Positions 23,293 to 35,100 of a stretch of 64,000 bases of DNA are shown in pieces; position 1 is the first letter of the stretch; every line of letters starts with the position of its first letter. A program made the position numbers and the translations under genes. The notes beneath the pieces are model-generated. The model was given only the letters and a program-made list of their open reading frames with translations, did no database searches and was not told the DNA's origin. Source of the DNA: Bolinopsis microptera (lineage: Eukaryota; Ctenophora; Tentaculata; Lobata; Bolinopsidae); assembly GCF_026151205.1 (NCBI RefSeq), contig NC_087084.1:1960312-2024311 (forward strand). The letters run 5' to 3'.

Positions 23293-24330
23293 CTAAGATA
23301 TCTGGTAAAAAGGTCCTGCTAGTTATATATAAAATATATTTATGTTTGCTTTAATTGATACTAAATAAAATTGTTGTTTTCTTGAAATTGTTGTTTTCTT
23401 GGTGAGAGTTATCCGAAATAACTGCATGCCCCTACGATTGCGTCACCACTGGTGAGCAAGCATTTGTTTGTTGTTTAGTTGTGTTGAAAGGGAACATTAC
23501 TTGATTAATTCATCCATTCGGATTTTAATAACGATGAGCTATGATATATACCGTTCATCTTATATTATTGGATCAATTTTATTATATGATAAGATTTTAC
23601 AAACGAACTTGGCACACAAAAGATTATAATGCGGAGGTTGGCTGGCTCTTTTATAATAAATACGACACTCCAATTTACAGAATGCCTGCTATAGAATAAA
23701 ACAAATAAATATTATCAGACTATACATGCAGCATGTGTAACTGGTGGATAAGCCCTCGGTAAAAACGGATCCGGAAAAGTCATTGTGGCACTCGGGTCCT
23801 TGGCATTGTCGTCGGTATATTGTCCATTACCTACGTTCTGCTTTCATAGTTTAAACAATAGTGAGTTCTAAATATACAGCTTTAAACCGACTAAGTATGA
23901 ATGAATGAAATACCTGACAATCTACACTCCTATAAAAATTAAAAAAGCATGAGTAACTCGTAGTGATGTACGATTTCTAGAAACTTTAAATTAAATTTGG
24001 CGCTCACAGGTCCTCATGATCATGTGATCGCCGCATGAGGTTTTGTAAATGCGCAGGGCACCTTCGAGCTTATATTATTCACCTTACTGAGGCAGTCAAC
24101 CAACGCGCGGCTTTATTTTTATGATATGATATGTTTTGATTGTTATTAATAAATACCAAAATTTAAATTTGTTTTCCTAAAAAAATTTGTTTTCCTGTCC
24201 TTACATCATTATATATGGGCATTATGTGTTTGTGACCAGTCCCCAATCTTAGTAAAACAAAATTTTTGTCCGCGTCCAGCTTCTATATCGTGTTCCGGTC
24301 CGGTTTCCGAACATTTGGCCGGATTTTTAG
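23293..24330. other. No gene recognised
   Basis: AT-rich, no convincing coding frame, tRNA or repeat seen. Confidence 0.5.
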
Positions 24331-24999
24331 CTACCTTACTCGGGAATATTATAGCGGGTTAATTTATGACTGGGAAAATTAATGACCGGGAAAAATATGG
24401 CGGACTTTCCCAAAACCCGCCAAATTTTCCGGTCATGTATTTACCGGTGGCCGACCTTTCAAGTTTTTTTTCAGAGATCAACAAATTTTCAACCGAAATT
24501 TCTGTTTTTGTTACTTGTTAAAGAAGTTATTTCAATTTACAGTTACTGATATTACTCAGAAATAGAAAAAAAGACACGTCTATTTAAAGGAAAATAAATC
24601 TATAGCAATAATAAGTCAAATCTTCATTAAAGCGTATTCTCATTCTCATTATCGCTAATGTCCCCTCTCTTCTCTACGATTCACTGATTCATGGGCAAGA
24701 GAAGTGAGAATCACGGTCCACCCTGAAATCTGATTTCTATAACCAAATTGTGATTTTTATAACGAAATTATGGTAGCAACCGCCAATAAAGTTACAGCCC
24801 TCCATCCACTGCTTCAAAAGTCTTCTCTAGCACATATGAGACTTCAGGTAAAATATGATGATCACCACCCCCTTGGAACCCCATAATCTGAGTCGGCGGG
24901 TTTTTTTATGACTGGTAAAATTTTTGACCGGGAAAAATATGGCGGAATCTTCCAAAACCCACCACTTTATCCCGGTTATAATAATCCCGAGTAAGGTAG
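24331..24999. mobile_element. MITE-like element with ~24-bp terminal inverted repeats
   Basis: The left end CTACCTTACTCGGGAATATT is the near-exact reverse complement of the right end at about 24976-24999. Inside each end is a related block (GACCGGGAAAAATATGGCGG at ~24392 and ~24928). No transposase frame. Target duplication unclear. Confidence 0.7.
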
Positions 25000-26115
25000 A
25001 TATTTCTTTTAAAAATGTATTTCCGATATCCTGACATGCATATTTTTCGTCAAATCCTTAAAAAATTATGTTTTACATCGAGGTTAAACCACTTTCTTAA
25101 ATCTGATAACGAACGGTAGCTCTTGTATTGCTCTTTATTACGATCCAGTTTTGGATCAGATGGGAACTATTGTGTCCAGTGATGAAGTGTGCTTGCATGC
25201 GGAGCAGGTACTGTTGTGCCCTAAATCGGGAACTATTGTGCTTCGATGTTCAGACTTGGACGACAAAAAGGGAACTACTGTGTCTCACATGTGCCATTGC
25301 ATTCAATGGATCTGGTTTGATAAGCCAATTGCGTATCATTTCTGGTAATAACTTGTGTATATAATTGTCTAGTCTTTACGCACTGCTTGTTGATTTGATA
25401 TTTTATCTATATGTCTAGATCTAAAGAGACAATTAGCAAAATCTGAAAAATAGACTCGAATTTGTTTATATACGTATAATTTATTATAAATTATAATTTA
25501 TTATGAATTATAATTTATTATGTCATTGCCCACGTTAAGGGGCCTGTTAATAATCAGTTAAATTATTAACTATTTTAGATTTAATAATAATAACTATGTC
25601 TACTGCTAAACAGAAACCATCATCAGTCTGGTTTTATGCTTGTCAATTCTGAATTCTGACATAATATGTTTTATGTAAGTCATATTCTCTATGACGAACT
25701 TGCTGCTTGCATATCAGAATTCTAACTTTTATCTTTTATTTGGATGAAAATTGATTGAAGTTTAGTAAAAATTGAGATAGAGCACGAAAGCTGTAAACTC
25801 TGTCTTGTTGTGTAACTCCACATGGCTTTTAGTATTATAATTGATAAAAGCCCAAAAAATAAGGATTAGTTTTCCAGTTCTAACTTAGCCTAATATTTCC
25901 CTTCTTAACAACCGGTTCTGGTCCGGCAAAATCCAGCTAACCATAAAATAGACTAATATTGCGGCAAAATCCGGTCCAGCAGCCAAAACCCCAGACTGGT
26001 TGGTTGCTAGAATCCAGTAATCATATCACCTTTCATTCCACTATTCAAGTTGAAATCTCACATTTTGCTCTCAACAGACAGAAAAATGTATAAGGGAACT
26101 ACAAATTCATAAAAA
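25000..26115. other. Upstream flank of the TMC gene
   Basis: A triplicated GGGAACTA(T/C)TGTG motif lies in 25159-25282. No gene recognised. The TMC promoter should lie here, but no core element was identified. Confidence 0.45.
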
Positions 26116-29100
26116 ATGGTGAAGAGGAACACGATAGAAGTTGACGATGCAGAGGACCTTGTTGATGATGACCTTGTCGATGATAACCTGGTAGATGAAG
26201 AACTTGAGATTCTTTTGCGGGTGAAGCTTTTTTAGAATCTATCAGCTGTTGTGACCAATTTCCCCATTTCGATGGAAGTTATCACTTGTTCCAATAATTG
26301 GAAGATTCTAAAGTTACATGTTTTATCATATAAAAGTATCTCTTGTATTCTTTGTATTCCCTGTAAAACTTATACATCTTGTATTTCATTGAACTCTGTC
26401 TATTCTTGTCATCTTCTTATTCCATTTCAAATTCATATCAAATTCTTATCAAATTCCTATATTATTGACAAGGTTGCATAATGCATTGTTAGATTCTATG
26501 ATTACAAATCGTAAATGTAAATTCAACACTATATGATTTGTTTTGCCTGCAAATTTGCGGAAGAGTTTATTAAACTGTAATATCTTGATTTCAGGAACAA
26601 GCGACTAAAGAAGCAGAAAATCAAATCAATGAGCCTGTTCCTGCCCCAGCTCCGAAGCTTGTCTCCAGGCAAACCCAAACTGTTAATCTGACTATATCTG
26701 ACCGAGAAATGAACATGACCCAGTTGCAGGTTCCAGGGGCAACGTCAGCCAGAACACTGACAAGGCAACTCAGAACTGGGAGAGGGACCATTAAGCGATC
26801 TACTATGCAAAAATCTGGTAGGAACTTTGCAAACTTCTCGATAAGGCCTTCATGGGTGTTGTTATGTCTTGGTTAGCTGTAGGTGACAAGATCACATGTT
26901 TCATAATTGTTTAAAAACTATTTGTAATGTTTGCTGATTTTTCAGCCATGAATGTGCATATGGTGACAGATGAAGACGAAGAAGAAGTAGACACTTTTCA
27001 TAAAATGGAAGCTGGGATATCTGATAACAGGTATAGGATAATTTTAATTTTACCCAAACATAGTTGTGCATGTGGTCAATTGGCCAAATAAGCCAGCACC
27101 TATAGAAACCATAATAAATCGTTATTGTATAATACAGCTAAAAAAATCATAACCCTAAGTCTAATTTCTAACCATTGATCATTATATGGCTGCTATATGA
27201 ATCTCTGATTAATTCCTTTTTTAACAAGACTGCTCCCATATTTAAAAATAATTAATAACCGTTACACTTGTACTCCTTACTTACAATGTAAATTAAGAAA
27301 ACATTTCAGCCTATGTTCAATGTAATATTTACATAATCACATGTGCTGCATAATTGAGCAAGAGAATCTTGCATAGCATCAACTTTGTTTGCATGTTAAT
27401 CTATAACCCCCTACCCCTTAACACTAAATACATTGGGTTGCAGGACTATTTTTGAATGATAAAAAATAACATCACCTATTATACTTGTTGTAATCATATT
27501 GCTTGCTGATATGTTTTATCCATCACTTGAAAAGAGCGCAGTCGGAAGCTGGTGACACAGTCTCCGTTAACCTGATGGCTAGTAGAGCAAGCAAGCGGAC
27601 TATGAGCGGCAAAATGGCCGGTCGGTTTAAATCGTTTAACAGGAGTTTGTCCCGGACATTCACTCTGAATCGTCTGCGCCCCAAGGAGTCCGGAGAACGG
27701 TAGTAGTTACGCATTCTAGCATTTTGAACATGTACTTGCATGCTGCATCAAATATACTTGCATGGATATTTGCATGCTGGATTTTATCATTTGTTTATTT
27801 AAGGATCATATAAAATTACATGCTATTATAATATTATTACGGTGTACAAGGTTAACTGAGTTAATGAAAAGTTATTTCTCATTTCTCAACTATAAATATT
27901 ATTGCAAAACCTGGCAGCATATAACTTAACTTACGTTTATTATTTTGAAAGACTCAGTTACTTCGATACTATTATATATTTACATAGGGCGCTGATGTTC
28001 GAGTGTTCTTTGAACAAGTCGAACGGGGAAGGCTGTTAAAAGCAAAAATTCACACAATTGCCTCCTTAGTCTGTTACGTATGCTTTTAACTTTAATTTAG
28101 TAACTGGTATACTTACTATTGAGGTTTTCTTGCTGTGAATTATGGCTGCCAGCTTACGTTAATAACATGTACAGCTAAGTCTTTAATGTGCATCCTGCAT
28201 GGCTGCATGTTTTTACATTTAACACTTTTCAGATTGATATTTTTGAAGATGATATAAAAGTTATCACTATACTTTTCATCAATAATATGTAGTATCAAAT
28301 CATTTAACGTGTAAGAAACTAGATAACCATAGTTTCTTAAAATTGGGAGAGCAAAGAGTTTAACTCACACAGTCTCTTCAAATCTTGTCTTGGAGAATCA
28401 GAAATGATAACATGTTACTCATCGTGCTTTTATTTGTTAAAGCCCATACATTACAGCATTACATACATTACAGCATATATTTTGACTTTTCTCTCTATAC
28501 AAGAGAATCTAAATGTTCTTATACAGTTGCAACATATTATAGCTGTCCGAATAGTCGAGACGTCCAGCCCCAGAATTCAGAACATCATGCCTGAGGACCA
28601 TTATCCTAACCTTCACCCTAACAGCCTAATCCTAACAGCATAATCCTAACCTTAGCCCTAACCCTAACCCTAAGATTGGCCCTAACCTTAACCCTAACCT
28701 TAGCCTTGACCCCAACCCTGACCCTAACCCTAATCCTAACCCTAGCCTTACTGAGGTACAATGTTTTGGGGCACCACGACTTGGGGCTGGACGAGTTACA
28801 ATGTTATTCTGGATCATAACTTTATATTTCACAGAATACGAAGGGACAACAAACGTGCGCATATGGGGTGGTTCCAACTCCTGGTATACGACCTGAAACT
28901 GGCTATAGAGCGACAGAAACAGGAGCGCTATGAGTTTCCTCTCTTCTTGAAGAGTATTAAAACTATTCAGGTTAGATTGGTCAACTAGCGACTGTGAACT
29001 GCAGCTAGCTCGTTTTAAATTCAGAGAATAATATATTGCGATTAATTAAGGTGATTAAGTTTAGATAACTTAATCAGTTAATTAATTATTCCAGGGAGAG

Positions 29101-32100
29101 CTAGGATCATCAACAGCAGCCCTCTTTCTCTTCGTAAGATACCTCCTCATGATTAACATTGGTTCTGCTATCTTCTGGGTTGGATTCGTTGTAATTCCAC
29201 AGGTATTAAATAAATTTAAATAAATAAACAAGTTCTGACATTTATTACACGCTTCGACATTAAAATATCGAATTAAAAAAGATTTAAGTCATACAAGCGA
29301 GACTTGACATAAAACACTGTGTGTTCTCCTTTAAAGATCACTGCTGGGTGTTGAATACCTATTTTAACTCTTCTAACTTCTTTTTGGGTCAACTATTCAC
29401 TTATAGGCTATATCTAAATTGTAATACTATACGTACTTTGGGAATTGATAAGAAAGAAAATGTATACAATTTAAAACTTAATGTTTGTTTTTACCGCAGT
29501 TGTTTAACCAAGAATACCCGTTAATTGTCGAAAACGTGTTTATATTACAAACTATACCATTTCTGCAATAATTTGAAAACAGTTAACTACTCTTGAATAA
29601 GTATCTCACAATTAAATAATTAATTAAACGTTATTAATTAATTAAACGTTCTCTTTAAATAACAAATTCCCAGGCAATATATTTCGACTATTCTGGTCTG
29701 TCTGAAGAAAGCGATCCCTTTACCGGAATACAGCTGTTTCTAGGAACGGGCCGGGTGGCTAAGTCTTGGCTATTTTTCAGCGGTACTTTATTCCAATATA
29801 TTGATTATGATCTTTAAAGAATTGATATTGAGTTACTTTTCATTAATTGTAAGTTACTGAACCGTATAAAATTGAGCGTAAGATAATTAAATCATTATGA
29901 TTGATTTATCTATATTACTTTCCTCCCTGTGTCAATGGGCTTGTTAGTATATTGTATATAATTTGTATATTATATAATATACGTTCAAATTATAATACTG
30001 TATATATTATTTGTATTATATATATATAAAATAAACTTACTTGGGCTACTATTGGGTTACTTTTAAACGTTAATTTTGACAATTGACTTCGTTTAAAATA
30101 CTATTATTATCAATTAATTATAGTCGTGTCGATTGAGTCTTAAGTGGATCCAATTGAGCCTTAAGTGAATCCGTATTCCATCTGTCAAATATATTTAAAT
30201 ACATATAAACCTATAAAATGTATAAATAAATGATAAATAATAAAAGTAAATACCCTTCTACCCAGGATACGAAGAAGTGGTTAACGACAGTTACATGATG
30301 TATGTAGCCTACCTCGTCATCCACTTCACCTCAATCTTCGTTGTTTTCTTCGCTATTCTCCAGACAATCGGTAACGACACGATACGGGACGGCTCAAAGT
30401 CACAAGACCAGGTCAGGTCTCTAGCGATGAACTTGTTCGCGTCCTGGGACTACAGTATCAACTCACATGATGCGATTGAGAAACAACAGAAATCAACCGG
30501 TTCAAACTTCAAGGATTTGCTCTGTGAGCTGACAAGCGCTAAGAAGGAGCGCACTATCAAGGAACAGCGGATTATCCTCGCGCTGCGTATTCTAGCGTGG
30601 TTCATCTGGGCAATCCTAATCGCTGGTGCCATCACCGCTATTATATTTGTAGTGGACCGCTCTGATTCTGAAGAAGGCGGCTTCTTCAACGTATACGGAC
30701 CGACCATTGCCTTGACAGCCATAAACGGAGCTGTACCATTCCTAATGCAGCAGCTAACACTGATTGAGAGCTATGACATAGGACGCACTGAGCAGTATGT
30801 GACCCTGACACGTGTTTATGTAATGAGGATGATTAGTTTGATCACCTTTATTGTTACTCTTATAAAGGCTGCTGGTGATTCCGGGTCATGTCCGCAGCTC
30901 TACTGGGGTCAGGTTAGTCAAAAAATAAATATTTCTAATAAATGAATATGTTTAGTAAATAGATATCATGTTTATGTAATATCTGGATCGGAACATTATT
31001 TCTTAGACGCATAGTTGTAATGTTTCTGGGGAATAATTTATATTGATCCCGTTTGTTGCGACAAGGAAAAGGCTCCTACCAAGGAATTATTGTACGTTTC
31101 AATTGCTACCCACTATAAAGTGCCTAACATTAACCATTCCCCTGAAGGAGTTCTACAAGCTGGTAATAATAAACACTCTGAGTAATTGTGCTGCTCTCTC
31201 CAAGTACCCAGCCTTCTACTACCTCCTCAACAAGAAGACAGAGGTGGACCTACCCAGCACTCTTATGTCTCTCATCTACTTCCAGGTAAACTAGTAAACT
31301 GGTGGTGGGGGGGGGGGGGGCACACATGTCTCTCATCTACTTCCAGGTAAACTAGTCAACTGGTGGGGGGGGGGGGGCACACATGTCTCTCATCTACTTC
31401 CAGGTAAACTAGTCAACTGGTGGGGGGGGGGGGGCCCGGGGCACACATGTCTCTCATCTACTTCCAGGTAAACTAGTCAACTGGTGGTGGGGGGGGGGCA
31501 CACATGTCTCTCATCTACTTCAAGGTAAACTAGTCAACTGGTGAGGGGGGGCACACATGTCTCTCATCTACTTCCAGGTAAACTAGTCAACTGGTGGGGG
31601 GGGGGGGGGGGCACACATGTCTCTCATCTACTTTCAGGTAAACTAGTCAACTGGTGGTGGGGGGGGGGCACACATGTCTCTCATCTACTTCCAGGTAAAC
31701 TAGTCAACTGGTGGTGGGGGGGGCACACATGTCTCTCATCTACTTTCAGGTAAACTAGTCAACTGGTGGTGGGGGGGGGGGCACACATGTCTCTCATCTA
31801 CTTTCAGGTAAACTAGTCAACTGGTGGTGGGGGGCACACATGTCTCTCATCTACTTCCAGGTAAACTAGTCAACTGGTGGTGGGGGGGCACACATGTCTC
31901 TCATCTACTTTCAGGTAAACTAGTCAACTGGTGGGGGGGGGGGGCACACATGTCTCTCATCTACTTTCAGGTAAACTAGTCAACTGGTAAACTGGTGGGG
32001 GGGGGGGGGGCACACATGTCTCATCATCTCATGGTGCAGGTGTTGTTTTTTAGTCTGTGGTATGGGACGGATCTTGTTTATTTTAGTCAGTATGGCTATT

Positions 32101-35100
32101 TGGTTATTTAACAAAATCCACTATATTATTATTATAAGCTTAAATCTGGGTTTTACTATCAGTTTCTAATATACTTAAACAATTTAGGGCTGCATTTGGT
32201 TTGGAAATCTCTTCTGTCCTCTACTCAGTGCAATGGGAATAATCTCAAACCTCATCTACTTCGCCATATCGTCGGTAAGAATCTTCTTAATCTTACTTTC
32301 CCATTAATATGGAATTTCAAGGATAATGTTGAGATTTGAAGTTACGCGGTATCTTAAAGTAGTGTTAAAATCTAAAAATTACTCAAGATTGAAACTTATA
32401 TAAATTATGGAAATTTTCTTTAGGCACTCATCAAGAGCTTTGTATAAATTATGAAAATTTTTTCCAGGCACTAATAAAGAGCTGTTGCCAGCCACCCACC
32501 AAGCGTTACAACTCCAATAACTCCATGTTTTTCAACTTGTTCCTCGCTATAACGATTATATTAATGTTTGGAAGCACGGTTTTCATCATTGTTAGCATCT
32601 CGGTGGATTGTGGCCCCTGGAAGAGCCCCAAGTAAGTTATTGAATATAAATTAAAGTAAGTTATTGAATATAAACTAAAGTAAGTTATTGAATATAAATT
32701 AAAGTAAGTTATTGAATATTAAAATTATAAATGATTTTTGATTTGAAACTTTTACAAAATAGCAAATATACAAATGTACAGCAAATCGAACAAACATATT
32801 TAAATTGAATATATATACGTAGTTTATTATAAAATATAAAATATTATTCTCGAGTAATACTCTGAATCATGGTATCTTAAAACTTTAAGTCTATCAAGTT
32901 CAATGCATTATCACCAATGACTGTAAAATATTGTTTGCACTTTGTAAAGTGAGGTTTGGCACATCATTACTTACTTAGTACTTTAGTATTGAACAAAAAA
33001 CGGCATCAAATAGAGTGCATCGGACAAATCACGTGTTAACCTATAAAAACGCCCCTATCCTATCACGTGTTAACCTATAAAAACGCCCCTAACTTATCAT
33101 CATTTAATACACGTGCAGATTTAGCTCAGTAGACCATCTCGTCACGTTTTGATAGTCATAGTTGTCATATAAATTAGGCAAATATTAGTGATCAATGTGA
33201 GTATGGTGATCACATTATTAGTATAGTGATCAATGTTAACCGAGGCTTCTTGGTCAACATGAAAAAATGAAATACTACCAGTGTTTAGCTGGCAAATTCT
33301 ATGCTTTGATGATAACATGCGACTTAGCAGCATTTAGCGTTACGTTCACTTTGTCAATGAAAATAAATAAGGAATGGTACTAAGCCTAGTTTTATCAACC
33401 CTATGTTGTGACCAACTCATCAGTTTGCCAGTGCTCACCAACTCATCAGTTTGCCAGTGCTCACCAACTCATCAGTTTGCCACTTACCAGCGATTTGAAT
33501 TTATTTAAGTACAGCTTTGTATGCAGGCACTTTAGCTGTTTTTTGATAACACTATCATTAACCTTTTTAACATCACTTTTAGCTCTACAAATTTACTATA
33601 TGTTTGACACTCTGAAATAAAAGATGAAAGTGTTTTTCGTAGTTGTGATCGTTCTGGTATTCATCACTTTGGCTGAAGGAGGTAAGAAAGGAAAGCTGGA
33701 TCCAGCAGCCCGCAAAGCAGCCCGCAAAGCAGCTAAGGGCAGAGAAAAGTTGTAAAAAGAACATCAAGAAGTTTGAAGGATGTCTGAAGAATGGGTACAA
33801 GTCCGATGGATGTGCCTCTGGAGATGGTGAATTGAGCAAGAAGGACTCGAAGAAGTGCGCTAAGTTCGGAAAGAAACTAAAGAAATGTGATTACGAATGC
33901 ACGAAACCAGAGCCTACGGAGCCAAAACCAGAGCCCACGGAGCCTAAACCAGAGCCCACGGAACCGCCAGTACCAGAACTTCCGTACAATCTTGACTGCA
34001 AAAGAGCTGGATTTGACTTCTGGGGCGCTGACATAAGAAACTTTCGGGCCGCTAGCTTTGAGGATTGCGCCACAGCATGTAGCCAAGAAGTGGGATGCAA
34101 ATCTATCACTGTTAGGAATTCAGACAACCACTGCTGGCTGAAGAATAAGAACAGTGGTGACACTGGACCAGTTATCAACGCTGCTTTAACGAGCATGAAC
34201 ATGAAATGTGATCTTTCTGACCTGGATAGCAGCTGCAAAAGAGAAAACTACGATTTCTGGGGAGCAGATCTGAGAAATTTCAACTCACAAAGCTTTGACG
34301 ACTGTGCAAGACACTGCCGTGACACCGAGGATTGTCAATCCTTCACTCTTAGAAAATCAGATAATTACTGCTGGCTGAAGAGAAAGAGAGGAGGACAGAG
34401 TGGACCTAATCCTAATGGTGCCCTTATCAGCATGAACATTGACTGTGCTCCATCACACGGTCTCCAAGCTTCCGACAAGTCATGTGCTCTGGATGGATAC
34501 GACTTTTGGGGGGCTGATCTCCGGAACTTTGACTCTGATAGTTACGAGGCGTGCGCCACCGCTTGCAGTGATGCTGCTGACTGTAAGTCCATTACCTTGA
34601 GAAAATCTGATAACCATTGTTGGTTAAAGACGAAACTTGGTGGAGAGACTGGACCCTCCCCAAATGGAGGTCTGATCAGCAGGAATATGGAGTGTGACAC
34701 GTCACAGTTAGACCTGAGCTGTGCAAGGGACAACAAGGATTTCTGGGGGGCTGATCTGAGGAACTTCAACTCAGGAAGTCTGGATGAGTGCGCTCGAGCA
34801 TGCAGGATGGGACAGGATTGCCAGTCCTTCACTCTTAGAAAATCAGACAATTACTGCTGGCTGAAGAGGAAGAGAGGAGGGCAGAGTGGACCTAATCCTA
34901 ATGGAGCTGTTGTTAGCATGAACATTGATTGTTCTCCTGAGTTTAACCCTGCTTCCAGAGATTGTGCCAGGGATAACTTTGACTTTTGGGGAGCCGACCT
35001 GAGGAACTTCAGATCTGCCAGCTACGAGGACTGTAACCAGAGCTGTTTTGATGCTGCTGACTGCAGATCTTTTACTTTGAGGAAGAGTGATAACTACTGC

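Noticed and set aside
25128-25364. Two overlapping frames with repeated GGGAACTATTGTG
   Set aside because: Open in two frames over the same repeat, no domain or splice context.
28632-28877. Gly-Leu-rich minus-strand open frame
   Set aside because: Translation of the telomere-like hexamers.
31541-31753. Trp/Gly-rich open frame
   Set aside because: Translation of the donor minisatellite; no coding evidence.
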